Of a DNA stretch of 39,185 bases, positions 24,557-33,080 are shown in pieces. Under the pieces are notes generated by a model. The model ran no database searches and was not told where the DNA came from. It saw only the letters and a list, made by a program, of their open reading frames with translations. Numbering within the stretch: position 1 is the first letter of the stretch; the number at the start of each line of letters is the position of its first letter. Origin of the DNA: Winogradskyella sp. (GTDB taxonomy: Bacteria; Bacteroidota; Bacteroidia; Flavobacteriales; Flavobacteriaceae); assembly GCF_028289625.1 (NCBI RefSeq), contig NZ_JANQOM010000010.1:1-39185 (forward strand), read 5' to 3'. Both the position numbers and the translations under genes were made by a program.

Positions 24557-25342
24557 ATGAGCAATACTTCAATTCTATTAAAAATTGAAAATAAAATAGC
24601 GTATATAACGCTCAACAGACCAAAAGTATTTAATAGTTTCAATCGCGAAATGGCATTAAGCCTTCAGTCCGTTTTTGATGACTGTGAAACTAATGACGAT
24701 GTTCGAGCGATCGTACTTACTGGTAACGGAAAAGCATTTTGTGCAGGTCAAGATTTAAAGGAAGTGACCACACCAGAACTAAATCCAGGTTTCAAAAAAA
24801 TATTAGAAGAACACTATAACCCAATTATCAAAAGAATAAGATCAATTAAGAAACCTGTAGTCGCAGCAGTCAATGGTGTTGCGGCTGGTGCCGGAGCTAA
24901 CATAGCATTAGCCTGCGATATTGTAGTTGCGCACGAAAAGGTCAGTTTTATTCAAGCATTTAGCTTAATTGGTTTGGTACCAGACAGCGCGGGAACCTTC
25001 TTTTTGCCGCGATTAATAGGCTTTCAAAAAGCACAAGCACTAGCAATGCTAGGAGATAAAATGTCGGCTGAAGAAGCAGAACGCATCGGAATGATTTATC
25101 GAGTTATATCATTAGAACAGTTTAATAATGAAGTTGAGAAATTAGCAGTGAAATTAGCTAATATGCCTACCAAAGCCTTAGGGATGATTAAGGAATTATT
25201 TAATAAATCCATGACGAACACTCTAGAAGAGCAATTAGATATGGAATCTAAATACCAAATAGAAGCAGCTCAAAGTGAGGATTATAAAGAGGGCGTAGCT
25301 GCATTTATAGAAAAGCGAAAGCCAAACTTTAAAGGAAAATGA
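24557..25342 (+). CDS. paaG: 2-(1,2-epoxy-1,2-dihydrophenyl)acetyl-CoA isomerase PaaG
   Basis: 261 residues, crotonase fold. The oxyanion-hole parts are FCAGQDLKEV and VNGVAAGAGANIALACDIV. The PaaG-type catalytic Asp is D143 in LVPDSAGTFFLPRL, corresponding to the IPDCGG motif in E. coli PaaG. The C-terminal SEDYKEGVAAFIEKRKPNFKGK also matches PaaG. It converts the ring epoxide to oxepin-CoA and later shifts a double bond. It is assigned PaaG over PaaF with good confidence because of the Asp motif and the HYNPIIKRIR segment. Confidence 0.9.
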   Translation: MSNTSILLKIENKIAYITLNRPKVFNSFNREMALSLQSVFDDCETNDDVRAIVLTGNGKAFCAGQDLKEVTTPELNPGFKKILEEHYNPIIKRIRSIKKPVVAAVNGVAAGAGANIALACDIVVAHEKVSFIQAFSLIGLVPDSAGTFFLPRLIGFQKAQALAMLGDKMSAEEAERIGMIYRVISLEQFNNEVEKLAVKLANMPTKALGMIKELFNKSMTNTLEEQLDMESKYQIEAAQSEDYKEGVAAFIEKRKPNFKGK

Positions 25343-25414
25343 TTTAAGATTAACGAATTAAGGTTTATGAATTTGGAGTTTCATAAATAAGTAATCAAAA
25401 ATCTACAATTTCAA

Positions 25415-26350
25415 ATGAACAAGCAAACCCTTATAGAAACCCATAACAGAATAAAACCATTTATTCATAAAACACCTGTATTAAGTTCTAGCTTAATCAA
25501 TGAGATGGTGGGAACAGAAGTTGTCTTTAAATGCGAGAACTTTCAGAGAATGGGGGCTTTTAAAATGAGAGGCGCGTCTAATGCGATATTGTCTTTATCG
25601 GAAGAAGAGCGACAACGAGGAGTAGTAACACATTCATCTGGGAACTTTGCTCAAGCCGTATCACTTGCAGCAAAAAAATTAGGAGTAAAAGCCTATATCG
25701 TAATGCCAGAGAATGCTCCACAAGTAAAAAAGGATGCCGTTAAGACTTATGAAGGTGAAATTATTGAGTGCGAATCCACACCACAAGCTAGGGAAGCAGC
25801 AGCTCACAAAATAAAAGAAGAAAAGGGAGCTTCTTTTTTGCATCCTTCTAATCAAGACGAGGTAATTTATGGCAATAGTACAGCTGCTATTGAATTCTTA
25901 GAGGTGCATCCAGAATTAGATATAATTTTAACACCAGTTGGTGGCGGTGGACTTATTGCTGGGACAGCTTTGGCAGCAAACTATTTTTCAACCAAATGCA
26001 TAGTCATTGGTGGTGAACCGATGGAAGTAGATGATGCCTATCGCTCTTTAATTTCAGGAAAGATAGAAACCAACGATAGTTTTAATACAGTAGCGGATGG
26101 CTTAAGAACACATTTAGGTAATCGTAATTTTCCAATTATCAAAGAGCATGTGGAGAAGATAATTCGTGTCGAGGAAGGTGAAATTATAAATGCCATGCAA
26201 ATCATTTGGGAGCGTATGAAAATAATCGTCGAGCCTTCATGTGCAGTGCCCTTTGCAGCGGTATTAAAGCATAAAGAAGAATTTAAAAACAAAAATGTCG
26301 GAATAATTTTGTCTGGCGGGAATGTAGATGTAAAAAATCTACCTTTTTAA
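25415..26350 (+). CDS. PLP-dependent threonine dehydratase / serine racemase-like enzyme
   Basis: 311 residues, fold-type II PLP enzyme. The Schiff-base lysine is K50 in GAFKMRGA. The substrate loop is SSGNFAQA, and the phosphate loop is PVGGGGLIAG. It lacks the C-terminal regulatory ACT domain of biosynthetic IlvA, so it is of the catabolic dehydratase / racemase type. Such enzymes deaminate beta-hydroxy amino acids. Within the paa operon (8 bp before paaH) a phenylserine- or threonine-type dehydratase would be a reasonable guess, but the substrate cannot be read from the sequence. It is not one of the standard paa genes. Confidence 0.8.
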   Translation: MNKQTLIETHNRIKPFIHKTPVLSSSLINEMVGTEVVFKCENFQRMGAFKMRGASNAILSLSEEERQRGVVTHSSGNFAQAVSLAAKKLGVKAYIVMPENAPQVKKDAVKTYEGEIIECESTPQAREAAAHKIKEEKGASFLHPSNQDEVIYGNSTAAIEFLEVHPELDIILTPVGGGGLIAGTALAANYFSTKCIVIGGEPMEVDDAYRSLISGKIETNDSFNTVADGLRTHLGNRNFPIIKEHVEKIIRVEEGEIINAMQIIWERMKIIVEPSCAVPFAAVLKHKEEFKNKNVGIILSGGNVDVKNLPF

Positions 26351-26358
26351 TATAAATT

Positions 26359-27528
26359 ATGAACGTAGGAATTATAGGTTCAGGAACCATGGGAAGTGGC
26401 ATCGCACAAGTTGCGGCTACTTCTGGTTGCAATGTGAAATTGTATGATACCAATCAAGTCGCTTTAGATAAAGCAAAAACGACATTAGAAAAAATTCTAT
26501 CCCGTCTTATTGAAAAAGGGCTCATAGATGCTGACGAAAAAAATAGAATTCAATCCAATATTTCCTATGTTGATAGCTTAAGGGATTTAAGTGATTCTAA
26601 CTTGACTATTGAAGCTATCATTGAAAATCTTGATATCAAACAAAAGTTATTCGCAGAATTAGAGACTTATGTGCCTTCGGATTGTATCATTGCCTCAAAT
26701 ACATCAAGTTTGTCCATAGCATCTATAGCATCTTCTTTGCAAAAACCAGAACGCTGTATTGGGATTCATTTTTTCAATCCAGCACCATTGATGAAATTGG
26801 TTGAGGTTGTCCCAGCGATTCAAACATCAGATGAAGTTTTGGAGACTTCAGTAAAAACCATTTCTGACTGGAAGAAAGTTGTGGCTGTGGCAAAGGATAC
26901 ACCAGGTTTTATTGTGAACCGAGTGGCTAGACCGTTTTATGGCGAATCACTAAGAATTTATGAAGAAGGGATAGCCGATTTTGCAACGATTGATTGGAGT
27001 TTAAAAACCTTAGGAGGGTTCAGGATGGGGCCGTTTGAGTTGATGGACTTTATTGGTAACGATGTTAATTACACAGTAACCGAAACCGTATTTGCAGCAT
27101 TTTATTTCGACCCAAGATACAAGCCAGCATTTACACAGAAACGTTTTGCAGAGGCAGGTTATTTAGGACGTAAATCTGGAAGAGGGTATTACGATTATGA
27201 TGAAAACGGAAGAATTGTCATTTCGAACGAAAGTGAGAAATCTCGCAACGAAGGGCTAGCACAACAAATTTTTGATCGCGTGTTGGTCATGCTAATTAAT
27301 GAAGCGGCCGATGCCTTATTCTTAAATATTGCTTCAGCAGAAGATATTGATAACGCCATGACCAAAGGTGTCAATTACCCAAAAGGTCTATTGGCCTGGG
27401 CAGATGAGAAAGGTATTGATTGGTGCGTATCGAAACTAGATGGTTTATACAACGAATATCATGAAGACCGCTACCGTTGTAGTCCATTATTGAGAAAGAT
27501 GAATAAAGCAAATAAAACATTTTTTTAA
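26359..27528 (+). CDS. paaH: 3-hydroxyacyl-CoA dehydrogenase PaaH
   Basis: 389 residues. The NAD-binding Rossmann domain starts with GIIGSGTMGSGIAQVAA. The catalytic-loop motif is CIGIHFFNPAPLMKLVEVV, and the 3HCDH domain contains GFIVNRVARPFYGE and LGGFRMGPFELMDFIG. A second, shorter 3HCDH-like domain is at 295-389 (VMLINEAADALFLNIAS). It oxidises 3-hydroxyadipyl-CoA to 3-oxoadipyl-CoA with NAD+. It is shorter than E. coli PaaH (about 475 residues). A repeat of the intergenic type follows. Confidence 0.9.
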   Translation: MNVGIIGSGTMGSGIAQVAATSGCNVKLYDTNQVALDKAKTTLEKILSRLIEKGLIDADEKNRIQSNISYVDSLRDLSDSNLTIEAIIENLDIKQKLFAELETYVPSDCIIASNTSSLSIASIASSLQKPERCIGIHFFNPAPLMKLVEVVPAIQTSDEVLETSVKTISDWKKVVAVAKDTPGFIVNRVARPFYGESLRIYEEGIADFATIDWSLKTLGGFRMGPFELMDFIGNDVNYTVTETVFAAFYFDPRYKPAFTQKRFAEAGYLGRKSGRGYYDYDENGRIVISNESEKSRNEGLAQQIFDRVLVMLINEAADALFLNIASAEDIDNAMTKGVNYPKGLLAWADEKGIDWCVSKLDGLYNEYHEDRYRCSPLLRKMNKANKTFF

Positions 27529-27537
27529 TTAGTAGAA

Positions 27538-27603
27538 TGTCATTCAGAGCGAAGAGAAGAATCTCAAAATAAGATTACCACATCCCTTGTCCTCGCAATG
27601 ACA
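27538..27603. repeat. 66-bp element with terminal inverted repeats between paaH and paaI
   Basis: TGTCATT and AATGACA form 7-bp terminal inverted repeats around a GAGCGAAGAG...CTCGC core, MITE-like in form. It is a third type of intergenic repeat in this operon. Confidence 0.6.
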
Positions 27604-27612
27604 ACGTAAAAT

Positions 27613-28023
27613 ATGAAAGGAGAACAGATTCCATATAAAATGCTTTCTCAAGATGCTTTTAGCCAATGGTTAGGCATTGAGATTTTAGAATGTGAGATTG
27701 GCAGATGTAAAGTGGCGATGACCATTAGAAAGGACATGCTAAATAGCATGAACTATGCACATGGAGGTGTAAGTTATTCGTTAGCAGATACGGCCTTTGG
27801 TTTTGCTGCTAATACACATGGCAAATATGCGGTGTCCATTGAAACGAGTATCAATCACATCGAAGCTTTGGAAGAAGGAGACTATTTGGTTGCCGAATCA
27901 GTCATTGAAAAGGTAAATAACAAGTTAGGGTTTAATGTAGTAGAGGTAAAGCGAGGAGAAGAATTGGTCGCGCTTTTTAAAGGTGTGGTCTATAGAACAC
28001 AAAAAGAATGGAAAAATGATTAA
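27613..28023 (+). CDS. paaI: Hydroxyphenylacetyl-CoA thioesterase PaaI
   Basis: 136 residues, hotdog fold. The family motif is NYAHGGVSYSLADTAFGFAANTHG, with H50-G-G and the catalytic Asp at D59. It hydrolyses dead-end or side-product phenylacetyl-CoA-type thioesters and so protects the CoA pool. The repeat at 27538-27603 fills its upstream spacer. Confidence 0.92.
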   Translation: MKGEQIPYKMLSQDAFSQWLGIEILECEIGRCKVAMTIRKDMLNSMNYAHGGVSYSLADTAFGFAANTHGKYAVSIETSINHIEALEEGDYLVAESVIEKVNNKLGFNVVEVKRGEELVALFKGVVYRTQKEWKND

Positions 28024-28095
28024 CGATTAAAGATTACTGATTAGAGAATTTAGATTCAACAATCAGTTATCAACAATCAACAATCTTAAATCAAT

Positions 28096-29301
28096 ATGGA
28101 AGCATATATTATAGATGGTGTACGTACACCAATAGGAAATTATAAAGGCACATTATCAGCAGTTCGTACCGATGATTTGGGGGCATTGGTGATTTCAGAA
28201 GTTGTTAAACGAAATCCAAATATCCCGAAAGAAGCTTATGACGATGTCATTATGGGCTGCGCCAATCAAGCTGGTGAAGACAACCGTAATGTCTCAAGAA
28301 TGGCGTCATTATTAGCAGGACTTCCATTTACGGTTCCAGGTGAAACTGTAAACCGATTATGTAGTTCAGGGTTGTCAGCAATAATTCATGCGAATCGTGC
28401 CATTAAAGCTGGTGATGGTGATGTATTCATCTCGGGAGGTGTGGAAAACATGACACGTGGACCTTATGTAATCGCCAAACCATCTAGTGCCTTTGGAAAT
28501 GATTCTAAAATGTACGATTCTAGCTTTGGGTGGCGATTTATTAATTCAAAAATGCATGAGATGTATGGTACTGATGGTATGGGAATGACAGCGGAGAACT
28601 TGGTAGAGAAGTATAATATTTCTCGAGAGGACCAAGATAAATTTGCCTATTGGAGTCAAATGAAAGCTGCTAAAGCTCAAGAAAATGGGCGATTAGCTAA
28701 GGAAATCGTTACGGTTGAAATTCCACAACGTAAAAAAGACCCAATTCAATTTTCAAAAGATGAATTTGTAAAACCAAATACATCCCTTGAGGTATTAGGG
28801 AAGTTAAGAACAGCGTTTAAAACAGCAGGTGGAAGTGTCACAGCAGGTAACTCATCGGGACTAAATGACGGAGCTGCCGCTACAATAATTGCTTCAGAGG
28901 ACGCCGTGAAAAAGTATAATTTAAAACCGATGGCTCGAATAGTGAGTTCGGCAGTTATTGGTGTTGAGCCACGTATCATGGGAATCGGTCCCGTGCAAGC
29001 TTCAAATAAGGCTTTGGGAAAAGCAGGTTTAACTATGGATGACATGGATATTATCGAACTGAACGAAGCATTTGCTGCTCAAGCGCTGGCCTGTACAAGA
29101 GCTTGGGGATTGGCCGACGATGACCCAAGGTTGAATCCTAATGGAGGTTCAATAGCCATTGGCCATCCACTAGGTGTTACGGGAACACGAATAGCCTATT
29201 CTGCGGCTTTAGAGTTGCACGAGCAGAATAAAAGGTATGCATTAGTTACGATGTGTATAGGTGTTGGACAAGGTTATGCAGCAATTTTAGAACGCGTATA
29301 A
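28096..29301 (+). CDS. paaJ: 3-oxoadipyl-CoA / 3-oxo-5,6-dehydrosuberyl-CoA thiolase PaaJ
   Basis: 401 residues, thiolase family. The nucleophile is C89 in NRLCSSGLSA. H357 lies in GGSIAIGHPLG, and C387 in CIGVGQG. The Glu-Asn motif is LNEAFAAQALAC. Members of the PcaF/PaaJ branch have this length and the DDDPRLNPNGG segment. It cleaves 3-oxoadipyl-CoA to acetyl-CoA and succinyl-CoA, and the C8 intermediate earlier in the path. Its stop is directly followed by the SDR start (TAA ATG). Confidence 0.93.
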   Translation: MEAYIIDGVRTPIGNYKGTLSAVRTDDLGALVISEVVKRNPNIPKEAYDDVIMGCANQAGEDNRNVSRMASLLAGLPFTVPGETVNRLCSSGLSAIIHANRAIKAGDGDVFISGGVENMTRGPYVIAKPSSAFGNDSKMYDSSFGWRFINSKMHEMYGTDGMGMTAENLVEKYNISREDQDKFAYWSQMKAAKAQENGRLAKEIVTVEIPQRKKDPIQFSKDEFVKPNTSLEVLGKLRTAFKTAGGSVTAGNSSGLNDGAAATIIASEDAVKKYNLKPMARIVSSAVIGVEPRIMGIGPVQASNKALGKAGLTMDDMDIIELNEAFAAQALACTRAWGLADDDPRLNPNGGSIAIGHPLGVTGTRIAYSAALELHEQNKRYALVTMCIGVGQGYAAILERV

Positions 29302-29904
29302 ATGAAGATATTAATCATCGGCGGAAACGGAACCATTGGTAAAAAAGTAAGTCAACGACTAGTTCAAAAACATGAGGTTATTGTGGCTGGGAGACATTCT
29401 GGTGATGTTACTGTGGATTTTTCGGATGCTCAATCCATAAAAACGATGTTTGAATCTGTTGGAAAGTTAGATGCTATCGTTGCGATTGCTGGTGATGCCA
29501 AATGGGATAAATTAGACAATTTGTCTGAAGAAGATTTTTATATTGGAATAAAAAGCAAAATGATGGGCCAAGTTAATGTAGTGAGAATAGGAAAGGACTA
29601 TCTCAATTCAGGTGGTTCAATAACCCTGTCTACAGGGATTTTAGCTGATGATCCTGTTGATATGACAACGAGTGCAGCTATGGTAAATGGTGCAATTAAT
29701 AGTTTTATCAAGGCTGTGGCTTTAGAGTTAGAAGATGGCAAGCGCATTAATGTGGTGTGTTCTGATTTAGTGGAAGATTCTTTTGAAAAATATAAAGACT
29801 ATTTTCCTGGAAACACACCGGTACCAATGTATAAAATTGTTGATGGTTACGTGAAATCTATTGAAGGGAAAATTACAGGAAGAATATTACGAATAATGGC
29901 TTAA
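29302..29904 (+). CDS. SDR-fold protein lacking the catalytic Tyr/Lys (Lin1944-like)
   Basis: 200 residues, short for an SDR. The Gly-rich nucleotide loop is GGNGTIG (7-13), and the NAG-like motif is AIAGDAKW. The active site is not canonical: S110 is kept, but the expected Y-x-x-x-K is S124-A-A-M-V128 followed by NGAINSFIKAVALEL. I recall a conserved-domain class (Lin1944-like SDR) with the same loss and unknown function. It starts directly after the paaJ stop and ends 6 bp before paaZ, so it is certainly in the operon. It may be a non-redox enzyme or a binding protein for a pathway intermediate. Function unknown. Confidence 0.75.
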   Translation: MKILIIGGNGTIGKKVSQRLVQKHEVIVAGRHSGDVTVDFSDAQSIKTMFESVGKLDAIVAIAGDAKWDKLDNLSEEDFYIGIKSKMMGQVNVVRIGKDYLNSGGSITLSTGILADDPVDMTTSAAMVNGAINSFIKAVALELEDGKRINVVCSDLVEDSFEKYKDYFPGNTPVPMYKIVDGYVKSIEGKITGRILRIMA

Positions 29905-29910
29905 GTTATT

Positions 29911-32448
29911 ATGGAAAAAGTACAACATTATGTCCAGGGTAAATGGACAACAGGTAAAGAAGAAGGCACGCCAATTTTAGATGCCGTTACAGGTGAAGCC
30001 TTCACCAGTATCGCCATAGAAGGATTGGATATTCCTGAGATTTTAAATTATGGAAGAACTAAAGGAGGTGAAGTACTTCGTAAGATGACCTTTCAAGAGC
30101 GAGGGAACATGCTTAAAAAGTTAGCACTTTACTTAACTAAGAAGAAGGATGCATTTTATGAATTAAGCTATCGAACAGGTGCTACTAAAGTGGATAGTTG
30201 GATTGATATTGAAGGTGGGTTTGGAAATTTATTTGCCAATGCCTCCTTACGAAAATTATTTCCTAATCAACCTTTTCATGTAGAAGGCGACCCAGTAGAT
30301 TTGTCAAGAGGTGGACGCTTTATGGCACATCATATTATGGTGCCAAAAAAAGGTGTGGCTGTTCACATTAATGCCTTTAACTTTCCGGTTTGGGGCATGT
30401 TAGAAAAGTGCGCAGTTAATTGGATGGCAGGCATGCCAGCAGTCGTTCTACCAGCACCATCATCGTCGTATTTAGCGGAAGCTGTTGCCAAAACAATTAT
30501 TGATTCTGGAATATTGCCAGTAGGCGCACTTCAAATTATTAATGGCACAGTTAAAACCATTTTAGATACAGTCGAATCTCAAGATGTAGTGACCTTTACA
30601 GGTTCTGCGGCTACAGGAAGATTATTAAAAGCACACCCAAGACTCATCGAAGAATCAGTTCCATTTACAATGGAAGCCGATTCATTAAATGCGTCAATTC
30701 TCGGGGAAGATGCCGTGCCAGGTACACCAGAATTCGACTTGTTTATTAAGGAAGTCCGTAAAGAAATGACTGTTAAGGCAGGTCAGAAATGTACTGCTAT
30801 CAGACGAATCATAGTGCCTGAAAATGTAGTGGAAGACGTTCAAATTGCGCTAGGCAAAGCCCTCGATAAAGTCACTATTGGAGACCCAAGATTGAAGGAA
30901 GTGCGAATGGGCTCACTAGTAAGTCGTCAACAAGTACAAGCCGTAAAAGATTCGGTTAATGATTTGGCTAAAGAAGCGCAAATTGTATACGGCACTCTAG
31001 ATAAAATTGAAACTATTGGTGCAGATGCCACAAAAGGCGCATTTATAAGCCCAGTTGTCTTACGAGCAGATGACCCTTTTAAAAATACGATTATTCACGA
31101 GCGTGAAGCGTTTGGGCCAGTAAGTACCATTATGCCATACAAAAATCTGGATGAAGCTGTAGAATTGGCGCAAATGGGTAAAGGCTCTTTAGTGTCATCT
31201 ATTGCGACATTTGATGATAAGATTGCGACGGAATATGTGGTGAATGCGGCCAGTCATCATGGTCGTCTATTGGTCATTAATCGCGAAATGGCCAAAGAAA
31301 GTACAGGTCATGGTTCGCCATTGCCATACTTGGTGCATGGTGGTCCTGGACGTGCTGGTGGAGGCGAAGAAATGGGAGGCTTACGTGGCATAAAACATTA
31401 TTTACAACGAACAGCAATTCAAGGTTCACCTTCAACAATAACTGCAATTACAGGTATTTATCAGCAGAATGCAAAATATAAAACGGCAGAAAAGCATCCA
31501 TTCCAATACCATTGGGAAGATATCCAGCCAGGTATGTCGTTAAAAACACATAAACGAACCATTACAGATGCTGATATTCAGAGTTTCGCCAACCTCACTT
31601 GGGACCATTTTTACGCGCACACAGATATTACATCTTTAGATGGGAGCATTTTTGAAAAGCGAACAGCTCATGGCTATTTTATTATTTCGGCTGCCGCAGG
31701 TTTGTTTGTTTATCCCAATAAAGGACCCGTAGCAGCAAATTATGGACTGGATAGTATTCGATTTTTAAGACCATTGTACCATAATGATACGATTTATGTG
31801 CGGTTAACATGTAAAGAGAAAGTAGACAGAGATGTGACTTCTGCCGAGCATCCAAGTGGTATTGTAAAATGGCATGTTGAGGTTTTTGATGCGAATTTCG
31901 AAAACCGACCAGAACGTCAAAAAACGGATAAAGATAGTCCATTAGTGGCTGTTGCAACCATTTTAACGATGGTTCAGAAAAAGCAAGAGACTTTTGTTGA
32001 AATGACTGAATCTAAAATTGAAGAATGTTTGTCAAAATTAGATGAAAATACCAAGCCGAAATGGGGCATTATGACACCTCAGCACATGATTGAACATCTG
32101 GAATACACCTATAAAGTGACTTCTGGCGACATTCAGGATTTTGAAGTGTCTACGCCAGAAAAGATTTTGGAGAAAGTAAAGAACAGTCTTTATAATTATA
32201 AAAAGTTTCCTCAAAACTCGCAATTTCCACAGTTAGAAAAAGATAAACTCGATGATTTAAAACATCCAAACTTGCAAGTCGCCATTGAAAAATTCAAGGA
32301 ACAACGAAAGGCTTATGTCGAGTATTTCAAGGAACATCCAGATGCCATTTTGAAAAATATGGTTTTTGGCGAATTAAACAAATATGAATGGTATTTAGTG
32401 GAACGCAAACATCTAAATCATCATTTTGAGCAATTTGACTTAATGTAA
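29911..32448 (+). CDS. paaZ: PaaZ (aldehyde dehydrogenase + oxepin-CoA hydrolase) fused to a DinB/DUF1569-like domain
   Basis: 845 residues, versus 681 in E. coli. Residues 1-520 are the aldehyde dehydrogenase with E255 (TMEADSLN) and C294 (GQKCTAIRR), equivalent to E. coli E256 and C295. Residues 530-690 are the MaoC-type hydratase with the D565-x4-H570 motif (WDHFYAH). The hydratase opens the oxepin ring to an aldehyde, and the dehydrogenase oxidises it. Residues about 695-845 form an extra domain that resembles DUF1569 of the DinB superfamily: WGIMTPQHMIEHLEY, then FGELNKYEWYLVERKHLNHHFEQF. H725, H729 and H834/H837/H838 could hold a metal. The role of this domain is unknown. Confidence 0.92.
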   Translation: MEKVQHYVQGKWTTGKEEGTPILDAVTGEAFTSIAIEGLDIPEILNYGRTKGGEVLRKMTFQERGNMLKKLALYLTKKKDAFYELSYRTGATKVDSWIDIEGGFGNLFANASLRKLFPNQPFHVEGDPVDLSRGGRFMAHHIMVPKKGVAVHINAFNFPVWGMLEKCAVNWMAGMPAVVLPAPSSSYLAEAVAKTIIDSGILPVGALQIINGTVKTILDTVESQDVVTFTGSAATGRLLKAHPRLIEESVPFTMEADSLNASILGEDAVPGTPEFDLFIKEVRKEMTVKAGQKCTAIRRIIVPENVVEDVQIALGKALDKVTIGDPRLKEVRMGSLVSRQQVQAVKDSVNDLAKEAQIVYGTLDKIETIGADATKGAFISPVVLRADDPFKNTIIHEREAFGPVSTIMPYKNLDEAVELAQMGKGSLVSSIATFDDKIATEYVVNAASHHGRLLVINREMAKESTGHGSPLPYLVHGGPGRAGGGEEMGGLRGIKHYLQRTAIQGSPSTITAITGIYQQNAKYKTAEKHPFQYHWEDIQPGMSLKTHKRTITDADIQSFANLTWDHFYAHTDITSLDGSIFEKRTAHGYFIISAAAGLFVYPNKGPVAANYGLDSIRFLRPLYHNDTIYVRLTCKEKVDRDVTSAEHPSGIVKWHVEVFDANFENRPERQKTDKDSPLVAVATILTMVQKKQETFVEMTESKIEECLSKLDENTKPKWGIMTPQHMIEHLEYTYKVTSGDIQDFEVSTPEKILEKVKNSLYNYKKFPQNSQFPQLEKDKLDDLKHPNLQVAIEKFKEQRKAYVEYFKEHPDAILKNMVFGELNKYEWYLVERKHLNHHFEQFDLM

Positions 32449-32487
32449 GTATCTGAATATCAATTTTATATTTCCGAATATTCCTAA

Positions 32488-32507
32488 AATACGATATTCA
32501 TCGTATT
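32488..32507 (+). terminator. Hairpin after paaZ, possible operon end
   Basis: AATACGAT and ATCGTATT with a 4-nt loop form a perfect 8-bp stem 40 bp after the paaZ stop. No T-tract follows, so it may instead be an mRNA 3' structure. Confidence 0.4.
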
Positions 32508-32563
32508 GCTAAGCGATGTGTTTGATTGTAATTTGCAATTATAATAATTCAAATACCAATTAA

Positions 32564-32995
32564 ATGAAAACGTTAGTATTAATGTTGCTGGTTATGGGTA
32601 GTTTATGTTATGCCCAAGAGTATGGATTACAAGATGAAAAAGCCATAGAAGAAGCTTGTGACTCTGTAATGGAGGAGTTTTTGCAAATGAATTATGGTGG
32701 TGCATTTCAAATCATGAATGAATTTTCGGCTGTCAAAAATGAAGATTTTGAAAAATTAAAATTGCAATCCATTGAACAGTCTTCTTTTGTAATTCAAAAT
32801 TACGGACAGTCTTTAGAATTCATTAAGATTAAGGAGAAAGAACTTGAAGGCGTATTAAAAGAAATAACTTACGTTATACGTCATGAGAAGTATGGACTTC
32901 AGTTTAGATTTCTTTTTTATAGAGGCAAAGGCGATTTGTGGCGTATGACCAACTTTTTATGGAATGATGAACTGAAAAAATTAATAGCCGAATAG
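32564..32995 (+). CDS. Small secreted protein of unknown function
   Basis: 143 residues. A signal peptide (MKTLVLMLLVMGSLCYAQ) precedes a mainly helical first half (KAIEEACDSVMEEFLQMNYGGAFQIM) and a beta-rich second half (EITYVIRHEKYGLQFRFLFYRG). The layout, helix then curved sheet with a final TNFLWND, is suggestive of an NTF2-like or DUF4019-like fold, but I cannot confirm this. It begins a run of five exported or membrane proteins with no link to phenylacetate metabolism that I can see. Confidence 0.6.
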   Translation: MKTLVLMLLVMGSLCYAQEYGLQDEKAIEEACDSVMEEFLQMNYGGAFQIMNEFSAVKNEDFEKLKLQSIEQSSFVIQNYGQSLEFIKIKEKELEGVLKEITYVIRHEKYGLQFRFLFYRGKGDLWRMTNFLWNDELKKLIAE

Positions 32996-33080
32996 TTGTG
33001 GGGTTTTTGCAGTTAGTATTCTGGGCATAATTGTAGGTGTTTCCATATATGTATTTTTTAGGTTTTATATTGAAAAGAAA

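Noticed and set aside
27538..27603. Insertion sequence
   Set aside because: Only 66 bp with 7-bp inverted ends and no transposase. It is a MITE-like or structural repeat at most.
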